Assembly (NCBI RefSeq): GCF_004362805.1
Contig: NZ_SNYF01000005.1
Span: 1,601,676-1,665,675 of the forward strand
Direction: 5' to 3'
Origin: Algoriphagus boseongensis
Lineage (GTDB): Bacteria; Bacteroidota; Bacteroidia; Cytophagales; Cyclobacteriaceae
DNA length: 64,000 nucleotides
In this document: positions 34,740 through 44,124 of the stretch, piece after piece
How the letters are laid out: the number at the start of each line of letters is the position of its first letter
Position numbering within the stretch: position 1 is the stretch's first letter
Program-made: the position numbers and the translations under genes
Notes under the pieces: generated by a model
Databases searched by the model: none
The model's input: only the letters and a program-made list of their open reading frames with translations
Told to the model about the DNA's origin: nothing

Positions 34740-36155
34740 CTATTTGACCGGCACCAGAACCTTTGTGTTTTTTATATTTCTTCTTGGCAGCCTTGCAGGT
34801 GTGGTCTTAGGAATTTGGACTGCTAATAAGCTCAATCCGACCAAAGCTGGAGTCACAAACGTTCGCATGGCTGCGTGGAAGGTGGTATAAATGGCCACAG
34901 CAAAAAATGCGACCAAAATCCCTCTAATCATAGGATTGGGATGTTCAGCAACCAATTTCCAACCTAAATAACAGAGGATAAGAAAATAAATAAACCCAAA
35001 TAATCCATGCTCTGCCAATAGCCTACTCAGCTCCACATGGGCTACTGTTCCATGCATAGTTTCTCTCAAAAATCCAGATGCGCCGGCACCTACTCCAATG
35101 AAAAAATGATCCAGCCAAAGGTCCACATCTCCCAAAAAGATTTCTAATCTACCTGTGGTAACAGTATTTAAAGACTTAACCTTTGTTCCCTGAAGAGTGC
35201 CGGCAGTCTCTCCAGTGTACCTCAAACTAAGCATTCCCGAAGTCAATTCATCAACTACCAAGTAAGCCATAACCCCCACAAGAATTGCAGGAATCACATA
35301 TTTGCCCACTTTAGGAAGCTGGTATTTAATCCTTGATTTTAGATTGGCAGTTCTTAAATAAAGGAGAATAATAAATATCCCCAGAACAGCTCCCAACATA
35401 CCTCCTCTTGAAAATGTCAATAATCCTTGGAAGGACAATCCAAAAAGAATAAGTGCATCTAAAAGAAAAATTCCTGAAAACACCCATCGATTAATCATTA
35501 AAATAAACATCAAAAGTGCTCCAAGCCCGAAAAGTGTGGATACCTGGTTAGATCCAAACCCACCAGACCAATCCACATTAGCTCCTAAAGCAAATTCTAC
35601 TTGATCAAAATCAGGAGATTTTATGATGGAATAACTTAACACCCCAAGAATGGGATAAATCATGAGTCGGATCAGAGATGCAAAATGCTTGACATGGATT
35701 TTTTGATGATAAAAGAAAACTACTACCAAGGCCACATTTAGCGGTCCAAGAACATTAAAAACCAAATCCGCTTGAGTGACTTTTCCTGAAAAATCAATAA
35801 AAAGTGCAGGCAAGAGGCACATCAACATTACCCAACCCGCTTTACCTCCTGTTTGATACCTCAAAATTCCCCAAATCATTCCAGCACTAAAAAGATATTT
35901 ACCTAGTTCATATGGGATATAAGGAGAGGTTTTTGCCATTCTCGCCAAAAGTTCAAACGATACCAAGTACAGCAAAACAGCAAAAAGTATGGTAGGAGAT
36001 GGAGTCTTCCTGATTAAATAAACCGCAGAAGTCAAAATCACCAGATAAAACCAAATGATCAATGGGAATGGCGAAAAAGTCGCCGATAACCCCAAAAGGA
36101 TATGAAAAATTATCCAAACTAAAGGATATCTATTAAGTAGTAGTGATTTTATCAC
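34740..36155 (-). CDS. Wzy-like O-antigen polymerase/ligase family membrane protein
   Basis: 471 residues with about eleven transmembrane helices. The large periplasmic loop before the last helices (TVTTGRLEIFLGDVDLWLDHFFIGVGAGASGFLRETMHGTVAHVELSRLLAEHGLFGFIYFL) has the GRxxxW-x-x-G-x-G-x-G and H-N/E-x-xxxxxxxxG pattern of the Wzy_C/WaaL family. It polymerises or ligates lipid-linked glycan on the periplasmic face. A second candidate lies at 59465-60628, so two polymerases or one polymerase and one ligase exist in the locus. GTG start at 36155. Confidence 0.85.
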   Translation of the reverse strand: MIKSLLLNRYPLVWIIFHILLGLSATFSPFPLIIWFYLVILTSAVYLIRKTPSPTILFAVLLYLVSFELLARMAKTSPYIPYELGKYLFSAGMIWGILRYQTGGKAGWVMLMCLLPALFIDFSGKVTQADLVFNVLGPLNVALVVVFFYHQKIHVKHFASLIRLMIYPILGVLSYSIIKSPDFDQVEFALGANVDWSGGFGSNQVSTLFGLGALLMFILMINRWVFSGIFLLDALILFGLSFQGLLTFSRGGMLGAVLGIFIILLYLRTANLKSRIKYQLPKVGKYVIPAILVGVMAYLVVDELTSGMLSLRYTGETAGTLQGTKVKSLNTVTTGRLEIFLGDVDLWLDHFFIGVGAGASGFLRETMHGTVAHVELSRLLAEHGLFGFIYFLILCYLGWKLVAEHPNPMIRGILVAFFAVAIYTTFHAAMRTFVTPALVGLSLLAVQIPKTTPARLPRRNIKNTKVLVPVK

Positions 36156-36172
36156 GCTATTGAAATAAGAAA

Positions 36173-37246
36173 CTAAAGATTGATGATCTTTTCATATCCT
36201 CCAAAAAATTGAGTTGGTCCATAATTCCCTTCAACATGAATCCTGAATTTTTGGCTAAGATTTTCTAATACCAGCGGATTTAAAATCATTTTTTCCATTA
36301 AATCCACCAATGAATCAATATCTCCAGGAGGAAATAAAAATCCATATTTTCCTCTTTCCAAAACCTCTGGACACTGGCCGACTTGAGATGAAATAACTGG
36401 TAATCCTGCTAATCCATACTCTAACAAGGCAACGGGAAGTCCTTCCCTTTCTGATACGACCAATCCTGCATCCACCTCACTTAAAAGTTTGGAAACATCA
36501 TTTATTTCTCCCTCTAAACTTATTTGGTTTTCCAATTCAAATTCTCTGATGGAATCCTTGATACCTCTTTTCCATTCTGGATCTACCTCTTTACCAACCA
36601 TCCTGACCTTAAAATCAAGACCTTTTGATTTGAGTTTCTTAACGGCCTGTACCAATACGGCCTGTCCTTTTTCACTTCTAAAATTTGCCAAATGGACGAA
36701 AGTAAATACAGGATTCTTTTTCCTAGGCATTAATTTTAAACTGGGAAAATTCTGTAAATACGTTACCCTTTCCTCTTTCCAGTATCCTTTGCTAAGCCAA
36801 TATTCTTTAGTGGACTCATTTGCAGTAATCACAAAATCAATCCACCTGGAAAGCCATTTTATTTCATTTCTAGGGTTGTGTTCTATTACATCTTTTGAAA
36901 TCCCAAGATGATCATGCCAAATCAATCTTAGGCTTGGCCGAAACCATTTTGCCATGACTCCCCAATAAATGGAAGTGCCATGCGCATGTAGAATTTCAGC
37001 CTCAAATCTATTCAATTCCCGTAGTAGCGCTCTAAATGCCTTAATGTCAAAGGTGTTTTTTTTACCAAGAATTTTTAAAAGAGAAAGATCAGAAATCTGA
37101 TCCTTCAAAGAGCCAAAGTGTCTAGATACAATCAAGGAATGATGAAATCCTCTTTTTGTAAACTCATTGGCCATATTGATAGCCATTCGCTCCGCCCCAC
37201 CCGGATCTAGGGTATCAATCAGCTGAACTATTTTTGGTTTAGTCAA
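36173..37246 (-). CDS. family 4 glycosyltransferase
   Basis: 357 residues, GT-B. The N-terminus has PKIVQLIDTLDPGGAERMAINMANE, the typical GT4 glycine-rich loop. The C-terminal half has FVHLANFRSEKGQAVLVQA, LEGEINDVSKLLSEVDAGLVVSEREGLPVALLEYGLAGLPVISSQVG (with the E-x7-E pair) and GFLFPPGDIDSLVDLMEKM. TTG start at 37246, required by the beta strand at residue 3; it overlaps the next upstream gene by 8 nt. Donor sugar unknown. Confidence 0.88.
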   Translation of the reverse strand: MTKPKIVQLIDTLDPGGAERMAINMANEFTKRGFHHSLIVSRHFGSLKDQISDLSLLKILGKKNTFDIKAFRALLRELNRFEAEILHAHGTSIYWGVMAKWFRPSLRLIWHDHLGISKDVIEHNPRNEIKWLSRWIDFVITANESTKEYWLSKGYWKEERVTYLQNFPSLKLMPRKKNPVFTFVHLANFRSEKGQAVLVQAVKKLKSKGLDFKVRMVGKEVDPEWKRGIKDSIREFELENQISLEGEINDVSKLLSEVDAGLVVSEREGLPVALLEYGLAGLPVISSQVGQCPEVLERGKYGFLFPPGDIDSLVDLMEKMILNPLVLENLSQKFRIHVEGNYGPTQFFGGYEKIINL

Positions 37247-38381
37247 TTTTTATTTTGACTTGTAGTATAGACTGGAGCTCTTTTTTAAACCTTTCCAAGG
37301 TAAATTGTCTAGACCATTCCATAGCTTTTTGGCTCTTTTCCTTGAATAATTCTGGTTTCAAGATATAGGATTCCAAAATATTGATGATCTCTTCAATTTG
37401 GCCCTTCACCAATTCTCCCCTTTCTCCATAACCTAGCATTTGAGGAACGCAGGAAACTTCTGTGGTTATTGGAACACATCCCCAAAACATTGCTTCTGCA
37501 ACGACTTTTGGCCAACCCTCACTTTGAGAAATAAAAATTAGAAAATGAGTTTCCTGAAAAGCTTGTTTAAGGGTTTCCGCATTCACATTTCCATGGAGAA
37601 AAATAGAATTTTGAAGTTGACCTTCTTCAATAAAGGACTCTAGTCTGCCACGTTCCTCTCCTTCTCCATAAAAATCCAACCTCACATCTATTCCTCTTAA
37701 AATCATACTTTCAGCTACTTTAGCCGAAATCAATGGTTGTTTCCCTACAGTCAATCCTCCTGCGAATACCAAACGCAATTGAGATTGGTTTTCCAAAACT
37801 CTCTCTTTAAATGGCTGAATTTCTGTCTCAGAATAAGAAGCCGTAAAAAAAGGCTTGATATTTTTTGATTCATTTGGCCAATCTCCATATACCAAAACTT
37901 GCATATTCTTGGTTAGAAAGGAGTTGGAGAGAATTTTTTGTTGAATTCTATAGGAAAATGGTTTTGACTCCTTTCTATCCCAGTTTCCGGCGTATTTAGC
38001 TGACTTCATCTTACTTGGAAAAGCAATCTGAACCACGGAGCCTATTAATCCCATGTTTCCTGGACATCTTAAATGGATATGATCTGCTTTCCTCATTGCT
38101 TTCCAGATTTTAATCACTAGGAAAGGAAGCTTGAAAAAAGTCTTGATGATTTCTCCTCCAGATGTAAGATTAAACTGGGGTACTTGTACTAAAGAGACTT
38201 GAGAATGAAAGAAAGGCAAATCAATTGGATCAGGGTGCTCCAAAGGATTGAATGGGGCCAAGATGGTGATTTGGTCAACATATTCGCCCCATAAATTCAT
38301 TTCTCTCACATATGGACCATAGGCAAAAAAACGGTTTTCTTTTTTCTTATGGACCACATGGCCAACTACCAACAAATTCAA
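37239..38381 (-). CDS. family 4 glycosyltransferase
   Basis: 380 residues, GT-B. LLVVGHVVHKKKENRFFAYGPYVREMNLW at the N-terminus; in the donor domain RLVFAGGLTVGKQPLISAKV, LHGNVNAETLKQAFQETHFLIFISQSEGWPKVVAEAMFWGCVPITTEVS (E-x7-E region) and LVKGQIEEIINIL. The start is TTG at 38381, with a 4-nt overlap to the upstream GT. Three GT4 genes in a row (39520-36173) suggest three successive transfers. Sugar specificity cannot be read from the sequence. Confidence 0.86.
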   Translation of the reverse strand: MNLLVVGHVVHKKKENRFFAYGPYVREMNLWGEYVDQITILAPFNPLEHPDPIDLPFFHSQVSLVQVPQFNLTSGGEIIKTFFKLPFLVIKIWKAMRKADHIHLRCPGNMGLIGSVVQIAFPSKMKSAKYAGNWDRKESKPFSYRIQQKILSNSFLTKNMQVLVYGDWPNESKNIKPFFTASYSETEIQPFKERVLENQSQLRLVFAGGLTVGKQPLISAKVAESMILRGIDVRLDFYGEGEERGRLESFIEEGQLQNSIFLHGNVNAETLKQAFQETHFLIFISQSEGWPKVVAEAMFWGCVPITTEVSCVPQMLGYGERGELVKGQIEEIINILESYILKPELFKEKSQKAMEWSRQFTLERFKKELQSILQVKIKID

Positions 38382-39520
38382 ATCGAGCTTGCTAAGGTCT
38401 TATAATAGTCAAGGTTTAGTTCGGTGATCTTTTGAGGATCAAATTTCCCGAAAACTTTTTTTCTTGCCTCTTCTCCAATCTTTTCAAGATTTTCCCTGGA
38501 ACTCAATGCTTCAATTATGGTATCTGCAATATTTTCTGAAGAATGAGGATCACAAAGCCAACCATTCACTCTGTGGTCAATAGTTTCCGGACCTGGGCCA
38601 GTTTTTGAAAATATAACAGGCTTACCCATAGCCATTGCCTCCGGAGCCACCAGACCTTGAGTTTCCATATGGGATGGGAAGATGCAAAGTTCCGCCTGTT
38701 CATAGTATTTTGGAAGATCATCGTGGGATACTGGACCATGAAAATTGACCCTTTTCAACAATTCCGGATCTATTTCCTCCTTTAGAAATTGGACATAAGA
38801 TTTACCATCTTGAAAGAACCAATCTCTCCCATATACTTCCAAATGGATTTCTGGAAAATGACTAGATACTTTCCCTAAGGATAAAATAAGCTGACGTATC
38901 CCTTTTTTTTCGCAGACTGTACCTGCAAATACTAAACGGAATGGAATGGTATTTTTAGGGTCTGACTTGTAAAATTTCTGAAGGGAGACTGGATAATTAA
39001 TAACCCGAATAGGTTTCTCACCAAAAGATAGGAGCTTACCCGTATGTGATTTGACATATTCAGAAACGGCGATAAATGCATCTGCTTTCTTGAAGGAAAT
39101 TTTCTCTTGAAGCCCCTTCCATTTATTGATCGGCCTTTTTTCTCCCTCTGCAAAAAAATGATGCCCTCCATGTAGCCGGATCACAAATGGAATTCCAGGT
39201 ATCTTATCCAAAAAAGCAAAGGTAAGTTCTGATCCTTCAATGATATCGATGGGTTGAACCAAATGCAGTTCTTTTAGAAACTTGGAGATTCTGCTAAAAT
39301 TTCTCCACCACCCGATCAGCTTTGCTTGGCTTCTTGGGAAAGTCACGATACGAACTCCATCAATCACTTCATCTATAAAGTCATCACCTAAAATTCCAAC
39401 AACTGTAACCTGATGACCTTTTTGAATCAAACTCGTGGAGAACGTCAATAAAAAAGTTCCTATTCCTCCATAGGTAACTCCTCTTCTAGGAAACTCCTGC
39501 GACAAAAAACAAATATGCAT
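38378..39520 (-). CDS. family 4 glycosyltransferase
   Basis: 380 residues, GT-B. MHICFLSQEFPRRGVTYGGIGTFLLTFS matches GT4 enzymes with the YGGIGT glycine loop. The donor half has FVIRLHGGHHFF, RLVFAGTVCEKKGIRQLILSL, FHGPVSHDDLPKYYEQAELCIFPSHMETQGLVAPEAMAMGKPVIFSKTGPGPE (E-x7-E) and GWLCDPHSSENIADTI. ATG start. It follows the 467-residue GT-B-like gene with a 3-nt gap and overlaps the next gene by 4 nt. Confidence 0.88.
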   Translation of the reverse strand: MHICFLSQEFPRRGVTYGGIGTFLLTFSTSLIQKGHQVTVVGILGDDFIDEVIDGVRIVTFPRSQAKLIGWWRNFSRISKFLKELHLVQPIDIIEGSELTFAFLDKIPGIPFVIRLHGGHHFFAEGEKRPINKWKGLQEKISFKKADAFIAVSEYVKSHTGKLLSFGEKPIRVINYPVSLQKFYKSDPKNTIPFRLVFAGTVCEKKGIRQLILSLGKVSSHFPEIHLEVYGRDWFFQDGKSYVQFLKEEIDPELLKRVNFHGPVSHDDLPKYYEQAELCIFPSHMETQGLVAPEAMAMGKPVIFSKTGPGPETIDHRVNGWLCDPHSSENIADTIIEALSSRENLEKIGEEARKKVFGKFDPQKITELNLDYYKTLASSI

Positions 39521-39523
39521 TTC

Positions 39524-40927
39524 TTAGGCTTTTACGTTTTGCTTCGAAATAGCGTGCGAAAAAAAATCCGAGATTCTTCTGTAGGATGGATTACCTTCGG
39601 CAGGTTGTACTATTCTTTCCAGCCACAACTTTCTATCCTTTCCTATTTTGGATGGAGTTGAGATTGCGGCTTCGACTTTTTCTCTAATTTCCTCCTTAGA
39701 ATTGATCCAACCCACCGGATCTAAATTTTCCATGGATTTGAAATGCTGGAAGCGATAGATATCTTTTACCGTCCAATCCTGATCAGGGTAATGATCGTAG
39801 TTAAGATAAAGGGCAGGTTTATCAAAAAAGGCAAAATCCAAGGCCATCGTGGATCCTAGATTTATCACGGTGTCACAATGGTAGGCCAAATTCACAAGAT
39901 GCCCCAAATCTTGGGGATAAGGAAAAAATTGTTGCCAGTATTGCCCCTTTTTCCAAAAAGGATTGATATGGATGATCTGAGGATAAGTCTTTAAAATTTC
40001 ATCATATCTTGAAGTGCCCTCCACAGGAACTTGGCGGAAAATGATTTGGACATTTTCTAATTTCTGAAGAGACTCAGCCACATTTCTGAGATAATCATGA
40101 TCAAATGGAGAAGTTTTAACATCATCTCCTGAAAAACATATCCAGTTTTTCTTTGGATCTAAACCAAATTGGGCCGCGAATTCTTCCCTGGACTGAATCA
40201 GATTTGGGTCAGAATAAAAATCAAATTGAGGAGTTCCTGTTACCAAAATCCTTTCATTAGGAATTTCTGGATAATAGAAACTCAACTCTTCTTTCATATA
40301 ATCTGACCAAACAAAATAATAATCAGTTCTCATGGCTAACCTTGCTTTGGGAAGATTATCCCATGAGAAAATGGCTGTTGAAGTAAGAATCCCCAAATCT
40401 TGCGCCGCTAGCATCGCAGCACTAGCGCCTGGCATTCTTTGATGGGTACAAAAAAGAATATCAGGTCCGATTTCCTTTAATTTTTGTAAGCTGTATTTGT
40501 ATGATGCAGTGCCTCTCAGTTTTTTCCAAAGGATTCCCTCAACTGATAGAATGGAATCATACGACCTCATAGAAGTCCCAAGAAACTCAGACATTTTTAT
40601 CAAAAGCCTTTTTTGAAAAGATGGATTTCCAAAAGACCAATTCAACATTAAGGTAGAATTCTCGGTAAGCTGGATATTATATTTCAGTCTGGCATAGGAA
40701 ACAGATTCTCTCAGAATTTGAGTCACTGCGTCTTCGGTGAAGACTTTTAGCTGGTGAGAGTAAGGCCTAAATCCAGTAATCCTTTCAGACTGGGCAATAA
40801 CTTCCTCATCTAAGGAATGCCAAATATGGACTTCAATATTTTGATCCCTGAGCTCACTAAGAACTCCAGAATAGAGGTAATTTCTAATACCTACTCCGTC
40901 TGGAATTAAAAAACAAATCTTCTTCAT
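39524..40927 (-). CDS. GT-B-like glycosyltransferase/glycerophosphotransferase-like protein
   Basis: 467 residues. N-terminal ICFLIPDGVGIRNYLYSGVL. The middle has DILFCTHQRMPGASAAMLAAQDLGILTSTAIFSWDNLPKARLAMRTDYYFVWSDYM. The C-terminal half has RILVTGTPQFDFY and LVNLAYHCDTVINLGSTMALDFAFFDKPALYLNYD, the donor-site pattern of CDP-glycerol glycerophosphotransferase/epimerase-like GT-B folds. It lies next to an amidotransferase and the nonulosonic acid genes. It could be the transferase for the CMP-activated nine-carbon sugar, since the standard sialyltransferase families are not otherwise visible (inference). Otherwise unassigned. Confidence 0.62.
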   Translation of the reverse strand: MKKICFLIPDGVGIRNYLYSGVLSELRDQNIEVHIWHSLDEEVIAQSERITGFRPYSHQLKVFTEDAVTQILRESVSYARLKYNIQLTENSTLMLNWSFGNPSFQKRLLIKMSEFLGTSMRSYDSILSVEGILWKKLRGTASYKYSLQKLKEIGPDILFCTHQRMPGASAAMLAAQDLGILTSTAIFSWDNLPKARLAMRTDYYFVWSDYMKEELSFYYPEIPNERILVTGTPQFDFYSDPNLIQSREEFAAQFGLDPKKNWICFSGDDVKTSPFDHDYLRNVAESLQKLENVQIIFRQVPVEGTSRYDEILKTYPQIIHINPFWKKGQYWQQFFPYPQDLGHLVNLAYHCDTVINLGSTMALDFAFFDKPALYLNYDHYPDQDWTVKDIYRFQHFKSMENLDPVGWINSKEEIREKVEAAISTPSKIGKDRKLWLERIVQPAEGNPSYRRISDFFSHAISKQNVKA

Positions 40928-42621
40928 TTCAATAATTCAGCAGCATTCACCCATTGCCACAGATAAAAGCTGTTGTCCTTATCACCTTTCTTATACTCAT
41001 TCCAAAGTCTCCAAACAACTTTAGAATCAAACCAATTGCACTTTGCAATCAAAATTTCTAATTGGGACTCTACCCAATCTCCCAAATCTTCCGCCAACCA
41101 TTCTCGTTGTGGAGTTTGTAAGGGTCTTTTTGGAGCTAAGGCAATTTGATCACCCAAATACTTATTAGCAATTTGTCTAAGAAGCCATTTTTGACTTCCA
41201 TTTTTTATTTTAAACTCTGTAGGCCTCGAGAACACATATTCAACTAATCTAAAATCTAAAAAGGGCTCTCTTAATTCTGTACTATGAGCCATACTTACAC
41301 GGTCATTAAACCTCAAGGCTCTTGGGATTTTAGTATAAAACAGATCCCTATATTGAAGATTCAACAGCCTTTCTCCGAAAGGCGCAGGATAAGTTGAATG
41401 ATGACTTTTACCAGCAAATTCTTGATCCAAGGCCTCTGGCCTCACAGGTGAACTATTGACTCCTTGAACAACGGAATCAGAATTTTTGACATAATAATCA
41501 TAACCAGCCCAAGCTTCATCGGATCCTTGTCCATCCAATAAAACAAGAATTCCTTTTTCTCTGGCGGTTTTAAAAACCTTGCTGTAAGCCAATGTTGGAA
41601 TTCCTCCAAAAGGTTCAGCCTGCAGCTCACTGATCTTTGAAGTTAAATCTGGGACTTCTGAGGCCTGAAGTAAACAGGTATTCAAAGGGTAAGGCCTGCC
41701 GTTCAGCATTTCCTTTACCCAAAACAGCTCATCATATCTGTCATCTCCTGTAATAAAAGTAAAAGCCTCTATGCTGTCATTTTCAGGAAAAAGATCTGAT
41801 ACTAAGGCCAATAAAGTACTCGAATCCAAGCCTCCACTCAGATTGAATCCTACTGGAACATCTGCTCTAAACCTCAGCTTTACTGAATCAAGAAGAAGTT
41901 GTAGAATATAGTCTTCTTGATCATGAGGCTGGATTTCAGGTTGCTCGTTGAGATTTCCAATAAAATCATACCATGATCTAAGTTCAAGTTTTGAGTTTTG
42001 GTAGATCAAATAATGGCCAGCCGGAAGCTGATAAATCCCTTCCCAAAATGTTTCTGATGGATTTCCATAGGTTCCTTTTGTAAAAAATCCAGACCAAACC
42101 GAGTCTTTGGGGGTTTTGGGGACTCCTGCCTTCCAAAGAGGTGGAATTTCTGAAGAAAAACAAAGAGAAGTATCCTGAACCGAATAATGAAAAGGCTTTA
42201 CCCCAAATCTGTCTCTAGCAGCGAATAGTTTAGCCTCTCTGCTATCCCAAATAGCGAATGAAAACATTCCATTGAGCTCTTTTAGACAACCTTCTCCCCA
42301 GTGGATAAAAGAATATAGAAGGACTTCAGTATCTGATTTGGTCTTAAAATTGAAGCTTGACTCTAGTCTTTTTCTAATTTCTAAGTAGTTATAAATTTCT
42401 CCATTGAAAATTAGCTGATATCTACCGTCAAATAAGTGAAACGGTTGGTTTGCTGCATCAGAGAGATCTAAAATCGAGAGCCTATTGTGACCAAAGGCTA
42501 CTTGGTTTTCCATAACCCACTTCCCCAAATTATCGGGTCCACGGTGGGCCTGGGTTTTCAGCATAGCAGAAAGTCTACGCTCAGAAGCTAATGGACCGAC
42601 AATACCTGCAATACCGCACAT
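40924..42621 (-). CDS. asnB: asparagine synthase-type glutamine amidotransferase
   Basis: 565 residues. Cys2 in MCGIAGIVG, RGPDNLG, NGEIYNYLEI, KSDTEVLLYS for the glutaminase; synthetase loop SGGLDSST (262-269), LDGQGSDEAWAGYDYY and HSTELREPFLDFRLVEYVF. It is somewhat shorter than the copy at 25269. The ATG at 42621 lies 5 nt after the neuA stop; its own stop overlaps the next gene start by 4 nt. Likely role: amidation of a uronic acid or nonulosonic acid carboxyl of the capsule unit (inference from locus). Confidence 0.92.
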   Translation of the reverse strand: MCGIAGIVGPLASERRLSAMLKTQAHRGPDNLGKWVMENQVAFGHNRLSILDLSDAANQPFHLFDGRYQLIFNGEIYNYLEIRKRLESSFNFKTKSDTEVLLYSFIHWGEGCLKELNGMFSFAIWDSREAKLFAARDRFGVKPFHYSVQDTSLCFSSEIPPLWKAGVPKTPKDSVWSGFFTKGTYGNPSETFWEGIYQLPAGHYLIYQNSKLELRSWYDFIGNLNEQPEIQPHDQEDYILQLLLDSVKLRFRADVPVGFNLSGGLDSSTLLALVSDLFPENDSIEAFTFITGDDRYDELFWVKEMLNGRPYPLNTCLLQASEVPDLTSKISELQAEPFGGIPTLAYSKVFKTAREKGILVLLDGQGSDEAWAGYDYYVKNSDSVVQGVNSSPVRPEALDQEFAGKSHHSTYPAPFGERLLNLQYRDLFYTKIPRALRFNDRVSMAHSTELREPFLDFRLVEYVFSRPTEFKIKNGSQKWLLRQIANKYLGDQIALAPKRPLQTPQREWLAEDLGDWVESQLEILIAKCNWFDSKVVWRLWNEYKKGDKDNSFYLWQWVNAAELLK

Positions 42622-42626
42622 CGCTT

Positions 42627-43322
42627 TTAAAAAAGAGTCTTAACCAATTGTTCTGCCTTAACCCAATCCTGCATGGTATCCAGGTTAACATACCGTTCCT
42701 GATCTCCAATCAGGTAAGCTAAACTAGCTCCATAAAGAGAATTTTGCTTAAGAATTACTTCGGTTTTGGTAAGATAAATTGCCCCATCCCGAAAATAAGA
42801 TGGGGGTAAATCCTGCCGTCTTGATATTATTTTTTTCTCTCCAGTAGCGATGGAAAGCATTCCGTTGGCATTAGGTTCAAAAACCCAATGTGGATTAAAT
42901 TCATGCGGAACAGGCAAAACTGAAACAAGAGCGTCTGCATTTGTTTCTTTAAATTTTTTGATTGCCTCGTCAATGAAACCTTTCCTTCTAAATGGATTAG
43001 TAACTTGAAGAAGACAGACTGCATCGAAAAATTCACCAATTGCTGAAAAATAGTTCAATGCATGTACAATAACCGGTAAAGTGGGAGATGAATCTTCAGC
43101 TAAATCCGAAGGCCGAATAAACGGAACTTCCATTCCTAATCTCTTCGCTTCCTGGATAATCGCTAAATCATCCGAGCTTAGAATTGTTTTAGTTAGGAGA
43201 TCCGATTCTTTAGCTGATTCATAAGTATAAGCCAAAAGGGGCTTACCAGCTAGATGCTTGATATTCTTGCCCGGAATCCCTTTCGATCCCCCCCGAGCCG
43301 GGATTAATCCAAGGATTCTCAA
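42627..43322 (-). CDS. neuA: CMP-nonulosonic acid (acylneuraminate) cytidylyltransferase
   Basis: 231 residues, full length for NeuA/LegF/PseF. The CTP-binding loop LIPARGGSKGIPGKNIKHLAGKPLLAYTYESA starts at residue 5. Then come DLAIIQEAKRLGMEVPFIRP, VCLLQVTNPFRR and LTKTEVILKQNSLYG, then a final conserved VNLDTMQDW. It activates a nine-carbon acid with CTP. The start is TTG at 43322, fixed by the strand RILGLIPARGG, and it overlaps the preceding stop as TTGA. The exact acid (Neu5Ac, legionaminic or pseudaminic) is not determined by this gene alone. Confidence 0.92.
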   Translation of the reverse strand: MRILGLIPARGGSKGIPGKNIKHLAGKPLLAYTYESAKESDLLTKTILSSDDLAIIQEAKRLGMEVPFIRPSDLAEDSSPTLPVIVHALNYFSAIGEFFDAVCLLQVTNPFRRKGFIDEAIKKFKETNADALVSVLPVPHEFNPHWVFEPNANGMLSIATGEKKIISRRQDLPPSYFRDGAIYLTKTEVILKQNSLYGASLAYLIGDQERYVNLDTMQDWVKAEQLVKTLF

Positions 43323-44011
43323 TCTAAAAATCTGTGTAAACTTCGGTAATTAAAAAACTTTCTTGAGTGGTACCGAAACCTTGACCATGTTTTCATTTTT
43401 GAGCAAAAATCAATGTCATTTTGGGATGGATTCAAAAAGAAAATGGTATGACCTGCTTGAAATTTTTGCTGAAAAGGACCATAAGAAGGATTTTTCCAGG
43501 TTGAAAATCTTAAGAAATAGGTATATGACCAACCAAGTTCCTTTAGAATTGACTTAATCTTATTTACCTGATCTTCACGGTAACCTTCCACAAGAATTAA
43601 GGCATTTTTCTTTAGCCTTTTTGAAATGATTTGATCTAAGAATTCCGCACTTCCATCGACAACTGCAAAATCATATCCATTATCCTGAATGTCACTTCCA
43701 TCGCCTACAATTTTGAAATTCAATTCAGATGGATCGTTATCAATGCAATTTCTTTTTATCTGATCAAGGCAATATTGATTCTTTTCAGTACCAATATATT
43801 TCTCAACATTTAGAAAATTTGAACTTTTTGCTTCCTGAAATAAACTTAGGATTGTACCGATCCCTGTTCCAATCTCCAAAATATTAATAAGGGATCTATC
43901 CTTGCAATATTTAAGGATATGAAACAGATTATACTCAGAGGCAATATGCTGATTACCTTCCTTAATCGAATAGTCTTTATAAACTTTCGAAGCTATTTTA
44001 AATTCATCCAT
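43319..44011 (-). CDS. SAM-dependent methyltransferase-like protein in the nonulosonic acid block
   Basis: 230 residues. INILEIGTGIGTILSLF (about 39-55) is a SAM motif I; IGTEKNQYCLDQIKRN provides the acidic strand-2 residue; NFKIVGDGSDIQ and DFAVVDGSAEF follow. The C-terminal half is rich in aromatic and basic residues (WSYTYFLRFSTWKNPSYGPF). It sits inside the neuB-neuC-neuA series, overlapping neuA by 4 nt, so an O- or N-methylation of the nonulosonic acid or its linkage is a possibility (inference). It is not a known part of the standard pathway. Confidence 0.7.
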   Translation of the reverse strand: MDEFKIASKVYKDYSIKEGNQHIASEYNLFHILKYCKDRSLINILEIGTGIGTILSLFQEAKSSNFLNVEKYIGTEKNQYCLDQIKRNCIDNDPSELNFKIVGDGSDIQDNGYDFAVVDGSAEFLDQIISKRLKKNALILVEGYREDQVNKIKSILKELGWSYTYFLRFSTWKNPSYGPFQQKFQAGHTIFFLNPSQNDIDFCSKMKTWSRFRYHSRKFFNYRSLHRFLD

Positions 44012-44124
44012 CTATTTCTATTTAAAAACACATCTATTTTAACCTATCTAAATTTTTATTTTCTCGAATTACCTTTCGATTAATTGTTTCAACTTTAGTA
44101 AAATCGTGATTTACTATGCTATTA

